Origin: Stutzerimonas stutzeri
GTDB lineage: Bacteria > Pseudomonadota > Gammaproteobacteria > Pseudomonadales > Pseudomonadaceae
NCBI GenBank assembly: GCA_019056435.1
Contig: CP077641.1
Span: forward strand, 1,178,001 to 1,242,000
Length of the DNA stretch: 64,000 bases
Direction of reading: 5' to 3'
Position 1 is the stretch's first letter; each line of letters begins with the position of its first letter. This document shows, one piece after another, positions 17,826 to 27,560 of the stretch. Under the pieces are notes generated by a model. It did not search any database and had not been told where the DNA came from. It saw nothing but the letters and a program-made list of their open reading frames with translations. Made by a program: the position numbers and the translations under genes.

Positions 17826-18198
17826 TCAATCACCCCGGCGGCGCCATTCGTCGAGCTGGATGACCTGGCCCTGATCGGCGCGTGGGTGGAAGGGATGCGC
17901 TTCCAGTTCGATCGTCCCCGGGCGGGCGCCGAACATCACGATACTGCCTTGATGACGCTGCTCCCCGGTCACGGTGAACTCGAAACCGTAGATACGCGCC
18001 AGCCGCCGCTGCCGGCGCGCGTCACGCACCAGCCCGATCCGCCGGAAGGCGACATTGCCGTCGAGCAACTCGATGTCCTGCGCCTGACAATGCCGCCGGA
18101 CCGCCGCCAGCGCGCGCTCGTATGCCATGCGAATGCCATAGCCAGGCCGCGGCCGACATCAGCAGCAGGAACAGGAAAAGGTTGCCCAGGGTGATCAT
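17826..18198 (-). CDS. DUF3301 family membrane-anchored protein; frameshifted
   Basis: The conserved C-terminal part (LLDGNVAFRRIGLVRDARRQ, then RIYGFEFTVTGEQRH) is intact in one frame ending at 17826. Upstream in another frame an ATG at 18198 gives the expected N-terminal helix (MITLGNLFLFLLLMSAAAWL) followed by WHSHGI. The two join as GIRERALAAV if two bases are missing (or one added) near 18119-18125. DUF3301 proteins have one N-terminal membrane helix and a small cytoplasmic domain of unknown function. The gene is convergent with the CobW gene eight bases away. Confidence 0.75.
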
Positions 18199-18235
18199 GC
18201 CGGGCCCACGGAACAGGGAGCGACGAGCATGCGCC

Positions 18236-18643
18236 TCAGCTCTCCAGCCAGACGTCGCGCGCCCAATGCCATACCGATTCCCAGCTCTGGTCGGTCAGCT
18301 CGTGCTCGTCGCCGTCGAACAACATGACCTCGCCTTCCAGATCGACCACATAGTAGTCCGGGCCGTCCTGGCAGATCGGCAGCAGATCACGCGGCACGCC
18401 AGCGTCCCAGGCGTTGGCCGCCACCTCCGGCAGGTAGGTATGCGATTGCGGATCGACAGCCGTCACCGGTTCCAGTCGACCGTAGACGACGTCGCTGACC
18501 AGCAGCAGGAACTCGCGCAAACCGTACGGCAGGTTGATCAGCAACTCCTCTTCGACCTCGACCAGTCGGTCATCGTCTGGCAGCTCCAACGGCACCGGAA
18601 CCGGCTCGTTGAGTTCGCGCAATTGCTCGATCACTTCTTCCAT
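18236..18643 (-). CDS. SMI1/KNR4 family protein
   Basis: This 135-residue acidic protein starts at the ATG at 18643. The pattern of an N-terminal helix (EEVIEQLRELN), LPYGLREFLLLVSDVVYGRL (about residues 38-57, the SMI1 loop) and PICQDGPDYYVVDLEGEVML (about 89-108) is characteristic of SMI1/KNR4 (SUKH) domains. Such proteins often act as immunity proteins against toxins or as protein-interaction scaffolds, but no toxin gene is beside it. It is divergent from the phytochrome operon with about 215 bases between them. Confidence 0.78.
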   Translation of the reverse strand: MEEVIEQLRELNEPVPVPLELPDDDRLVEVEEELLINLPYGLREFLLLVSDVVYGRLEPVTAVDPQSHTYLPEVAANAWDAGVPRDLLPICQDGPDYYVVDLEGEVMLFDGDEHELTDQSWESVWHWARDVWLES

Positions 18644-18857
18644 GACAGTCCCCCTTCGACAGTCGCCAGGAATGCGCCGTTTATACAAGCCCTTGCATTG
18701 GCGAGCCAGCCCCAGTCGCGCTAAAGTGGCCGTCGCCCGAAAAACGGCAACATCGCCGCGCCAACTATTGGCCAGCGCGCCGGAATGCCTGGGCACAGCG
18801 ACCGCCCTCGGTGCCCGCTCGCCGCATTCTGCCCGCTCGGGCACGACAGGAGATACT

Positions 18858-21115
18858 GTGGCATCCATCGAAGACCGCGACCCGCTCGCCGACGCCATCG
18901 CCCAATGCGGTGATGAGCCCATCCATATTCCCGGCAGCATCCAGCCCCATGGTTTCCTGCTGGCGCTCAGCGAACCCGACCTGACCGTCGTGCATGCCAG
19001 CGAGAACGTAGAGCATTGGATTGGCGTACCGGCCGTAGCGCTGCTCGGGCGCCGGCTGCCGGATCTGATCGGCGACTGCGGCTTTTCCGAACGGCTGGCG
19101 ACACTGGCCGGAGACGACCACAACCCCTTTCACCTGAGCGATATCAGCTTTCGCATCGAGGGTCAGGCAGCCCACCGGCCGCTGGCCCTGATGGCGCATC
19201 GTTTCAAGGGCCAGTTGATCGTCGAATTCGAGGACACCGGGAGCTCGGGTGCCGCCTACGACGCGCTCTACCCGCTGATGCGGACCTTCGTCGTGCAGCT
19301 TCAGGAAGCCCAGGAGCTGAACTACATCTGCGAGCTGGCGGTGCGCGAGGTCAAGCGCATCACCGGTTTCGGGCGGGTCAAGGCGTACCGATTCGATGAA
19401 CAGGGCAACGGCCTGGTGCTGGCCGAAGAGGCGGATGAAGGCTATCCACGCTATCTGGGCCTGTGCTTCCCGGCCTCGGACATTCCGCCCCAGGCGCGTC
19501 AGCTGTACTGCAACAATCTGGTCCGGGTGATCCAGGACGCGAATTACCAGCCGTCCGCCATCGTGCCGACCCTCAATCCCGACGGCCAACCGCTGGACCT
19601 GAGCTTCGCTTCGCTTCGCAGCGTCTCGCCGGTGCACCTGCAGTACATGCGCAACATGGGCACCCTCGCGTCGATGTCGGTATCCATCGTCATCCAGGGC
19701 AAGCTCTGGGGTCTGATTTCCTGCCACGACGCCCAGCCCCGTGCGGTCTCCTACCAGACGCGCACGGCTTGCGAACTGCTCGCCCGTATCCTGTCGCTGC
19801 AGATCGAAGCCAAGGAGGCGGCGGCGCTGGCCCAGCGCAAGCTTGAACTGCGTCGGCAGATCGTCGAACTGCTGTCGTGCATGGCCGACCGCGACAGCGT
19901 GGTGGAAGGGTTCCTCAGCCAACCGCAGGTGGTGCTCGAATTCGCCGAAGCCTGCGGCGGGGCCATCGTTTCCGGCGAGCGCTACGAAACCGTCGGCGAT
20001 ACACCGCCCACCGCGCTGCTGGCGCGCCTGACGCAATGGCTGGCACATCAGAGCGAGATGGCGGTGTTCAGCACGCATAACGTCGGGCGCGACGTGCCCG
20101 CGATTCCGGAACTGGCCGAGCACTGCGCCGGCGTTCTGGCCATCCCGATCTCCCGCCTGCATCCCCACTACCTCATCTGGTTCCGTCGTGAACAGGTCAA
20201 GACCGTCAGCTGGGCAGGCCAGCCGGAAAAACGCATCGATCTCGAACGCGGTAGCCTGTCGCCACGCAACAGCTTCGAGGTCTGGCAGGAAACCCTGCGC
20301 GGTTTCGCCGAACCCTGGCAGCCGGTGGTGGTGGAAGGCGCGCTGGAGCTGCGCACCGCCGTGCTGGGCATCGTCCTGCGCAAGGCCGAGGAGATGGCGC
20401 AACTGGCCGGGGAATTGCGCGAGAGCAACAAGGAACTGGAGTCCTTCTCCTATAGCGTATCCCACGACCTGCGCGCGCCGCTGCGGCACATCGCCGGTTA
20501 CGCCGAATTGCTGGGCGAACTCGAAGGTGACAAACTGACCGAACGCGGCCTGCGCTTTCTCGACAACATTGGCGATGCCGCCCGTTTCGCCGGCACGCTG
20601 GTCGACAATCTGCTGAGCTTCTCGCAGATGGGCCGCGCGGCGCTGCGCCTGTCGGACGTCAACCTGACCGCGTTGGTTGAATCCATCCGTCAGGAAATGG
20701 CCCCCGATTGCGAAGGTCGCCAGATAGAATGGCGGGTTCATCCGATGCCGGTCGTGATTGCCGATGCCGCCTTCATCCATATGGCGCTGCGCAATCTCAT
20801 ATCCAACGCCATCAAATACAGCCGCAAGCGCGAGCAGGCGGTCATCGAAATCGGAGCCGAGGGGCGCGCCGAAGACGTCATCGTTTACGTGCGCGACAAC
20901 GGCGTCGGTTTCAACATGCAATACGCCAACAAGCTCTTCGGCGTCTTCCAGCGGCTGCACCGGATGGAAGAATTCGAGGGCACCGGAATCGGGTTGGCGA
21001 GCGTGCGCCGGATCATCGAACGACACGATGGTCAGGTCTGGGCAGACGGCCAGGTGAATCAGGGCGCGACCTTCTTCTTTCACTTCCCAGGCTCACTTAC
21101 GCATCACCCATTTAA
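18858..21115 (+). CDS. bphP: Bacteriophytochrome histidine kinase BphP; small frameshift at the C terminus
   Basis: This red/far-red photoreceptor has the order PAS-GAF-PHY-HisKA-HATPase, about 750 residues. Cys17, just before EPIHIPGSIQPHG, is the biliverdin-binding cysteine of BphPs. The GAF domain has FPASDIPPQAR (about 206-216), and the PHY tongue has SPRNSF (about 468). The phosphoacceptor is His536 in SYSVSHDLRAPL, and the ATPase part has NLISNAIKYS and GTGIGLASV. The GTG at 18858 follows AGGAGAT. The frame at the end reads through into the next gene; restoring a T in the T3 run at 21078-21080 gives FFSLPRLTYASPI and a stop at 21115, the usual form. It heads a four-gene light-sensing operon. 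Confidence 0.92.
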
Positions 21116-21130
21116 AAACGGGATCCGCTC

Positions 21131-21616
21131 ATGCTCAAACCCATTCTGCTGGTAGAAGACAATCCTCATGACCTCGAGCTGACCCTTGTGGCGCTCGAAC
21201 GCAGCCAGCTGGCCAATGAAGTGATCGTGATGCGCGACGGGGCCGAAGCGCTCGACTACCTGCTGCGCCGCAACGACCACAGCGGCCGCGCCGATGGCAA
21301 TCCTGCCGTATTGCTGCTGGACCTCAAGCTGCCCAAGGTGGACGGGCTGGAGGTGCTCAAGACGGTACGCGAGACCACCGAGCTTCGCTCCATTCCGGTG
21401 GTAATGCTGACCTCCTCACGCGAAGAGCCCGATCTGGTGAGAGCCTATGAACTCGGCGTGAACGCTTATGTGGTCAAGCCGGTCAAATTTCGCGATTTCG
21501 TCGCCGCCATCTCCGACCTGGGCGTGTTTTGGGCCGTGCTCAACGAGCCACCGCCCGGCTCGTTGCGCCTGCGACGCCATCGGCGCGAACGCAAGTCCGA
21601 AGACGAGCCGAGCTGA
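21131..21616 (+). CDS. Single-domain response regulator, Rcp1-like partner of BphP
   Basis: This 161-residue stand-alone receiver domain has the acidic pair ED (residues 9-10), the phosphoacceptor Asp in LLLDLKLPKVDG (about residue 61), TS in VVMLTSS and the conserved Lys in VVKPVKF. It follows bphP by 15 bases and resembles Rcp1, the cyanobacterial phytochrome response regulator. The C-terminal tail is Arg/Glu-rich, and there is no output domain, so it probably passes phosphate or regulates by protein contact. The ATG at 21131 would overlap the unrepaired bphP frame. Confidence 0.9.
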   Translation: MLKPILLVEDNPHDLELTLVALERSQLANEVIVMRDGAEALDYLLRRNDHSGRADGNPAVLLLDLKLPKVDGLEVLKTVRETTELRSIPVVMLTSSREEPDLVRAYELGVNAYVVKPVKFRDFVAAISDLGVFWAVLNEPPPGSLRLRRHRRERKSEDEPS

Positions 21617-21674
21617 CAGCCAGGCGCTCTACACGACTCCTCTCTAGCAGTGCGGTTCCAAAGACAGGATGGTT

Positions 21675-24073
21675 ATGCCGGCGACAAAACAAATCAGCGT
21701 CCTGTTCGTGGAAGACAGTCCGCACGATGCCGAGCTCGCGCTCGTGACCCTCGAGCGCAGCGGCTACGTCATCGATGCCGAAATCGTTTTCGACCATTCC
21801 GGGTCGTCGAGGCGCTGCAGCGCCGCCGCTTTGACCTGATCCTCTCGGATTTCATCCTGCCCGGCTATTCCGGCAGCCTGGCCCTTCAGGAAGCTCGTCG
21901 GCTGGCACCGCAGACGCCGTTCATCTTTCTGTCCGGGGTGTTCGGCGAGGAACACGCGGTTGACATGATGCGCTCCGGCGCGATCGACTACGTCCTCAAG
22001 CAAAATCTCAAATTCCTGCCCAAGGCGGTCGAGCGAGCCCTCAGCGAGGTTCAGGAGCGGCTGGGTCGCCTGCGTGCCGAGGAGACGCTGCGTGAGGTCG
22101 AGGTACGTGCGCGACTGGCGATCGATGCCGCCGGGCTCGGCATGTGGGATTACGAGCCTGGCACTGGCCGGCTGATCCTCGACCATCGCTGTCGCGCCAT
22201 GCTCGGGATCGCCCCCAATGCACCGGTGGACCTGGCCACGCTGGCAGCGATCTGCCATCCGGACGACGTCGGTGCCATGCGTAAACGGGTCCGCCAGGCC
22301 ACGGACCCGCAGGGCGACCGTGAATTCACGGTCGACTACCGTATCCTGCTCGATGACGGCCAGATCCGCTGGATCGAAACACGTGGCCAAGGTTTTTTCG
22401 AGAACGGCGCGTGCAAGCGCTTCATCGGCGTGGTGATGGATATCACCGAGCAAAAGCTGGCCACCGAGGCCCTCCAGCGGCTGAACGAGACGCTTGGCGA
22501 GCGCGTCGAGGCGCGCACGCGCGAGCGTGATCGGACCTGGGAACTGTCGCGCGACCTGCTCGCCGTCACGCGTTTCGATACCTCGGTCGTCGCCCTGAAC
22601 CCGGTCTGGGAAGACACCCTCGGCTGGCCCCGCGAGGACCTGCTCGGCACCACGCTCTGGTCGCTGGTCCACCCGGACGACCAACGCGCCACGAGTGCAG
22701 AGACCGCGCGTATCCGCGAAGGCCAGTTCACCGACCGCTTCGTCAATCGCATGCAGCACCGCGACGGCACCTACCGCTGGCTATCCTGGACTGCCGTGCC
22801 CGACGCCGGAATGATCTATGCCGCCGGACGCGACATCACCAGCGAGATCGCCGCCGTCGACCGCCTGGCCGCGGCCAACCGCGAATTGGTCGAGCAGATC
22901 AAGGAGCGCGAGCGGATCGAGGCTACCCTGCAGCAGATGCAGCGCCTGGAAGCCGTCGGCCAGCTCACCGCGGGGGTCGCGCACGACTTCAACAACCTGC
23001 TCACCGTCATCCTGACCAGCGCCAGCTTCCTGCGTAATGACCTGGAACGAGGCGCGCCACTGGAAAAGGCGTTGAGCCGCCTGCAATACATCCAGGAATC
23101 GGGCGAACGCGGCGCCACGCTCACCGGTCAGTTGCTGGCTTTCGCCCGGCGCCAGCAGCTCGCACCCAAGGCCGTGGACCTCAACGACACCCTGGTCGGC
23201 CTGCTCAGCCTGCTGCACAGCACGCTTGGGGGCTCGGTGACCATCGAGACGGATACCTGCGCCGGCCTCTGGCACGCCCTGGTCGATCCGACCCAGATCG
23301 AAATGATCATCCTCAATCTGGCGATCAATGCACGTGACGCCATGGGCTCGGGCGGCTGCCTCACGTTGAGTACGAACAACGCGGTCATCACCCGCGCGCC
23401 CGAGCGGGCCGAAGAGCCGGGCCCTGGCGAATATGTCGAGCTGGCGGTGCGCGATACCGGCACCGGAATGAGTGACGAGGTGCTGCAGAAAGCCTTCGAG
23501 CCCTTCTTCACCACCAAGGAGGTGGGCAAGGGATCGGGCCTGGGGTTGGCCCAAGTCTTCGGCTTTGCCAAGCAGTCCGGTGGCGGTGCACGCATCGAGA
23601 CCGAGCTGGGCGTAGGTACCACGGTCAAGGTCTACCTGCCGCGGGTCACGGAGCCGGCCCAGGCGAACCGTCCGCCGGAGGATGATCAGGGGTTGCTGCT
23701 GGCCGATGCGTCCACCACCGTCCTGCTGGTCGATGACGATCACAGCGTGCGCGAGGTGACCGCGCAGATGCTGCGCAACCTGGGCTATGCGGTGATCGAG
23801 GCAGACAGCGGCCGCAAGGTTCTGGAACTGCTGGAACAGGGGACCAACCCGGACCTGCTGCTCGCCGACTTCGCCATGCCCGGCATGAATGGCGGCGAGC
23901 TGGCTCGTGCCGTGTTGTCGCGCTTTCCGAAGCTGCCCGTGGTCTTCATCACCGGCTATGCCGAACTGGGCGAGTTGGGCATGGGCAGCACGACCATCAT
24001 CCAGAAACCCTTCCGCGAAGAGCAGCTGGCGCGCAAGCTCAGCATCGTACTCAAGGAACACGCGCCGGCCTGA
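21675..24073 (+). CDS. Hybrid sensor kinase, REC-PAS-PAS-HisKA-HATPase-REC; frameshifted near its 5' end
   Basis: This cytoplasmic multidomain kinase has about 800 residues. The N-terminal receiver starts QISVLFVEDSPHDAEL and has its Asp in LILSDFILPG; two PAS domains follow (ETLREVEVRARLAIDAAGLG onward, then DLLAVTRFDTSVVALNPVWE). His437 in GVAHDFNNLLTVI is the phosphoacceptor, the ATPase carries ILNLAINARDAM and GSGLGLAQV, and the C-terminal receiver has Asp in LLLADFAMPG. One base is missing in the CC pair at 21799-21800, splitting the first receiver between two frames. The start at 21675 follows AGG. It has no membrane segment, so it may take input from BphP through its own N-terminal receiver. 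Confidence 0.88.
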
Positions 24074-24613
24074 TGCAAGACTCCATCCGCCTCCGATTAA
24101 GGGCCGCCACCGCCGCGCAGCACGAGCGCGTGGACGCCGCCTTTTCCTCGTACAACCTGGAAGACCAGGCGGGTTATCGGGCCTTCCTGCTGGCGCACCT
24201 GCGCGTCGTCCAGCCAGTGGAGGTTGCGCTGGAAAAAGTCCGGCATCGCTGCGCTGATCACCGACTGGCCGGCACGCCAACGCAGGCACGCTCTGCTGGC
24301 CGATCTCGAAGCGCTCGGCACCGCCGGGCCCGTGACCGAGCCGCTGGCCATCCAGCCTACGCCGGGCTGGTGCCTGGGCGCCTGTTATGTGCTGGAAGGG
24401 TCGCGTCTGGGTGGCCGCCTGCTTGCTCGACGCGTCGCCGCCGCCAATCCCGGGGCGCCCCTGCACTATCTCGCTCACAGCGATACCACGCCCTCGTGGC
24501 CCGGGTTCCTCGAACAGTTCGAGCAGGGCGCCAAGCAACAGCCATGGGACCAGTTGCTGGCCGGCGCAAGGGATTGCTTCGACCTGTTCGTCACCGCCGC
24601 GAAGCTCGGCTGA
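24073..24613 (+). CDS. bphO: Heme oxygenase BphO (biliverdin-producing); frameshifted
   Basis: This enzyme opens heme to biliverdin, the chromophore of BphP. The N-terminal helix LRLRAATAAQHERVDAAFS carries the proximal heme-ligand histidine (His17), and the distal helix region YVLEGSRLGGRLLARRV is conserved in the family. The ATG at 24073 overlaps the stop of the hybrid kinase (TGATG). One base too many in the A5 run at 24233-24237 breaks the frame: removing it joins VALEKSGIAALITDWPAR. The corrected protein is about 180 residues. Many bphO genes precede bphP, but here it is last in the operon. Confidence 0.87.
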
Positions 24614-24850
24614 CACCTTATTCGCCGCTTTCGGCACTAGGCAGCGTCCTCTGCTCGGTGCCGTCTCGCCCGACCGGTTCGTTGGCGCATGACACAGAGC
24701 GAAGCGCGAGCATCGCGGAGTCGATCATGCATGCGCGCGTTGGCCTTGCCCTTGAGAGAGCGCCGCCATCAGACCTCCAAGAATCGCCTGGGTCGTATCA
24801 AGACGGGTCAGGCGTTCGGCGCGCCAGCCGCTTCCCTGGCCGTCCTTGCG
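24614..24850. other. Intergenic region with a predicted, unoccupied attTn7 site
   Basis: This lies between the convergent 3' ends of bphO and glmS. By established knowledge, Tn7 inserts about 25 bases beyond the glmS stop, so the insertion point would be near 24826. No Tn7 end repeats or tns genes are visible. No clear hairpin terminator was found. Confidence 0.5.
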
Positions 24851-26701
24851 TCATTCGACGGTGACGGACTTGGCCAGGTTGCGGGGCTGGTCAACGTCGG
24901 TTCCGCGCAGCACGGCGACGTAATACGACAGCAGTTGCAGCGGCACGGTGTAGAGGATCGGCGCCAGGATGTCGTGGATGTGCGGCATGCTCAGGCTGAC
25001 GATGCCTTCGCCGTCCTCGATGCCGGCCTCGCGATCGGCGAAGACGATCAGCTCGCCGCCCCGCGCGCGCACCTCCTGCAGATTCGACTTGAGCTTTTCC
25101 AGCAGCTCGTTGTTTGGCGCCACGGTCACCACGGGCATGTCGGCGTCCACCAGCGCCAGCGGCCCATGCTTGAGCTCGCCCGCCGGATAGGCCTCCGCGT
25201 GGATGTAGGAGATTTCCTTGAGCTTGAGCGCGCCCTCCATCGCCACCGGATACTGCGCGCCGCGCCCCAGAAACAAGGTGTGATGCTTTTCGGCGAAATG
25301 CTCGGAGATCTTCTCGACCTGGCTATCCATCGCCAGCGCCTCGCCCAGGCGCGTCGGCAGACGACGCAGCTCGGAGACCAGCTCGGCCTCGTCGGCGGCC
25401 GCCAGCGTGCCGCGCACCTGGCCCAGCGAGAGCGTCAGCAGCAGCAACCCGACCAGCTGGGTGGTGAAGGCCTTTGTCGAGGCGACACCGATCTCCGGCC
25501 CGGCCTGGGTGAGCAGCGTCAAGTCGGACTCGCGTACCAGCGAGCTGGTGCCGACGTTACAGATCGCCAGGCTCGCCAGGTAACGACCCTCCTTTTCCGT
25601 ACGCGCCTTGGCGTTGCGCAGCGCCGCCAGCGAGTCGGCGGTTTCGCCGGACTGGGAAATGGTGACGAACAGGGTGTCCGGCTGCACCACCACCTTGCGG
25701 TAGCGAAACTCGCTGGCGACCTCGACCTCGCAGGGAATCCCGGCCAGCTCTTCCAACCAGTAGCGTGCCACCATGCCGGCGTGATAGCTGGTGCCGCAGG
25801 CGACGATCTGCACATTGCGCACCTTGGCGAACAGGTCGGCCGCCTGGGGGCCGAATGCCTGCACCAGCACCTGCTGGTCACCCAGCCGTCCTTCGAGAGT
25901 GCGCTGCACGACCTTGGGCTGCTCGTGGATCTCCTTGAGCATGAAATGGCGATACTCGCCCTTGTCGGCGGCCTCGGCGCCCTCGTGGTATTGCACGCTT
26001 TCGCGCTCGACCGGCTGGCCTTCGACATTCCAGATCTGCACGCTGTCACGGCGGATCTCGGCGATGTCGCCTTCTTCCAGGTACATGAAACGGTCGGTCA
26101 CCTGGCGCAAGGCCAGCTGGTCCGACGCGAGGAAGTTCTCGCCCATGCCTAGACCGATTACCAGCGGGCTGCCGCTACGCGCCGCAAGCAGACGATCCGG
26201 TTGCTGAGCGCTGACCACCGCCAGGCCATAGGCACCATGGAGCTCCTTGACCGCGGACTTCAGCGCGACGGCAAGATCGCCGAACTCGCCCAGCTTGTGG
26301 TGCAGCAGGTGAACGATGACCTCGGTATCGGTATCGGACAGGAACACATAGCCCATGCCCTTGAGCTGGTGGCGCAGCGCTTCGTGGTTTTCGATGATGC
26401 CGTTGTGCACGACGGCCAGGTCGTCACCGGAAAAATGCGGGTGCGCGTTGCGTTCACAGGGCGCGCCATGGGTGGCCCAGCGGGTATGGGCAATGCCGAG
26501 CCGGCCAGTGATCTGCTCCTGCTGCTGAGCCGTCTCCAGCTCGGCGACCTTGCCCGAACGGCGCAGGCGATGCAGCGTGCCCGAGGCATCGAGGACGGCG
26601 GTGCCGGCGCTGTCATAGCCTCGGTATTCCAGGCGCTTGAGCCCTTCGAGCAGAATTGCGGTGATGTTGCGTTCGGCGACGGCGCCAACGATGCCACACA
26701 T
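24851..26701 (-). CDS. glmS: Glutamine-fructose-6-phosphate aminotransferase GlmS
   Basis: GlmS makes glucosamine-6-phosphate from fructose-6-phosphate and glutamine, the first committed step to UDP-GlcNAc. The N-terminal nucleophile Cys2 ([12 protein letters not shown]) marks the glutaminase domain, followed by HTRWATHG and VVHNGIIEN; the C-terminal half has two SIS domains with CGTSYHAG and [11 protein letters not shown]. It is 616 residues, intact, and ends with the usual [13 protein letters not shown]. Start at 26701, two bases after the glmR stop, so glmR and glmS are probably co-transcribed. No glmS ribozyme is expected in this lineage. Confidence 0.97.
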   Translation of the reverse strand: MCGIVGAVAERNITAILLEGLKRLEYRGYDSAGTAVLDASGTLHRLRRSGKVAELETAQQQEQITGRLGIAHTRWATHGAPCERNAHPHFSGDDLAVVHNGIIENHEALRHQLKGMGYVFLSDTDTEVIVHLLHHKLGEFGDLAVALKSAVKELHGAYGLAVVSAQQPDRLLAARSGSPLVIGLGMGENFLASDQLALRQVTDRFMYLEEGDIAEIRRDSVQIWNVEGQPVERESVQYHEGAEAADKGEYRHFMLKEIHEQPKVVQRTLEGRLGDQQVLVQAFGPQAADLFAKVRNVQIVACGTSYHAGMVARYWLEELAGIPCEVEVASEFRYRKVVVQPDTLFVTISQSGETADSLAALRNAKARTEKEGRYLASLAICNVGTSSLVRESDLTLLTQAGPEIGVASTKAFTTQLVGLLLLTLSLGQVRGTLAAADEAELVSELRRLPTRLGEALAMDSQVEKISEHFAEKHHTLFLGRGAQYPVAMEGALKLKEISYIHAEAYPAGELKHGPLALVDADMPVVTVAPNNELLEKLKSNLQEVRARGGELIVFADREAGIEDGEGIVSLSMPHIHDILAPILYTVPLQLLSYYVAVLRGTDVDQPRNLAKSVTVE

Positions 26702-26703
26702 GG

Positions 26704-27486
26704 TCAGGTCTCCTGATGGGTTTCAACGGCCACGCAGATCAGCTTGACGCCGCGGGCCTGAATGCTCGAGCGCGCCTCGTCAGTGAGGCGATCGTCGGTG
26801 ATGAGGGTGTGAATCCGATTCCAGGGAAGTTCCAGATTGGGGATGCGCCGGCCGATCTTGTCCGACTCGGCCAGTACGATCACTTCACGCGCCACCTCGG
26901 CCATCACACGTGAAAGGCCAAGCAGTTCGTTGAACGTCGTGGTGCCGCGCTGCAGGTCGATGCCGTCGGCACCAATGAACAGCTGGTCGAAATCATAGGA
27001 GCGCAGGACCTGTTCGGCCACTTGCCCCTGAAAGGATTCGGAGTGTGGGTCCCAGGTTCCGCCGGTCATGAGCAGCGTGGGTTCGTGCTCCAGCTCGCGC
27101 AGGGCGTTGGCGACGTTCAGCGAGTTGGTCATGACCAGCAGACCATGCATGCGGCCCAGATGCGGAATCATCGCTGCGGTGGTGGTGCCGCTGTCGATGA
27201 TGATGCGGGCATGCTCACGGATGCAGTCGACAGCCGCACGGGCAATGGCCTGCTTGTATGGCGATACGGGGAGCGCGGTGTCGCCGATCAGTTCCTGCGG
27301 CAAGGGCACTGCGCCACCGTAGCGACGCAGCAGCAGGCCATTCTTTTCCAGCGCGGCGAGGTCCTTGCGGATGGTGACCTCGGACGTCTCGAAACGCCCG
27401 GACAATTCATCGACACTCACCTCGCCCTGCGCGTTGAGCAGGGCAAGAATGGCGTGACGACGTTGCGGTGTGTTGCGTTTCGACAT
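26704..27486 (-). CDS. glmR: DeoR-family regulator GlmR
   Basis: This is a 260-residue DeoR-type regulator. The N-terminal HTH ([20 protein letters not shown], then [16 protein letters not shown]) is followed by a sugar-phosphate-sensing domain with the DeoR signatures DSGTTTAAM and [14 protein letters not shown]. In P. aeruginosa the homologue beside glmS activates glmS expression. It immediately precedes glmS. The frame is intact. Confidence 0.9.
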   Translation of the reverse strand: MSKRNTPQRRHAILALLNAQGEVSVDELSGRFETSEVTIRKDLAALEKNGLLLRRYGGAVPLPQELIGDTALPVSPYKQAIARAAVDCIREHARIIIDSGTTTAAMIPHLGRMHGLLVMTNSLNVANALRELEHEPTLLMTGGTWDPHSESFQGQVAEQVLRSYDFDQLFIGADGIDLQRGTTTFNELLGLSRVMAEVAREVIVLAESDKIGRRIPNLELPWNRIHTLITDDRLTDEARSSIQARGVKLICVAVETHQET

Positions 27487-27560
27487 TGATAAGTTTCGAT
27501 TCGAAAGAAAGTGCGCGAATCAAAACCCAATCTGCGGCCGCCGTCAACGGCTAGCCGGTG

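Noticed and set aside
18765..21083. A 772-codon open frame on the minus strand opposite the phytochrome gene
   Set aside because: It mirrors the plus-strand codons of a clearly recognised kinase, shows His/Arg/Gln-rich composition and no domain, and is a by-product of high GC content.
22781..24637. A 618-codon minus-strand frame opposite the hybrid kinase and bphO
   Set aside because: It has no recognisable domain, and the opposite strand encodes well-conserved kinase and heme oxygenase motifs.
24614..24850. Tn7-like insertion or genomic island at attTn7
   Set aside because: No transposon ends, tns genes or direct repeats are visible next to glmS. The neighbouring light-sensing genes are convergent and need no mobile origin.
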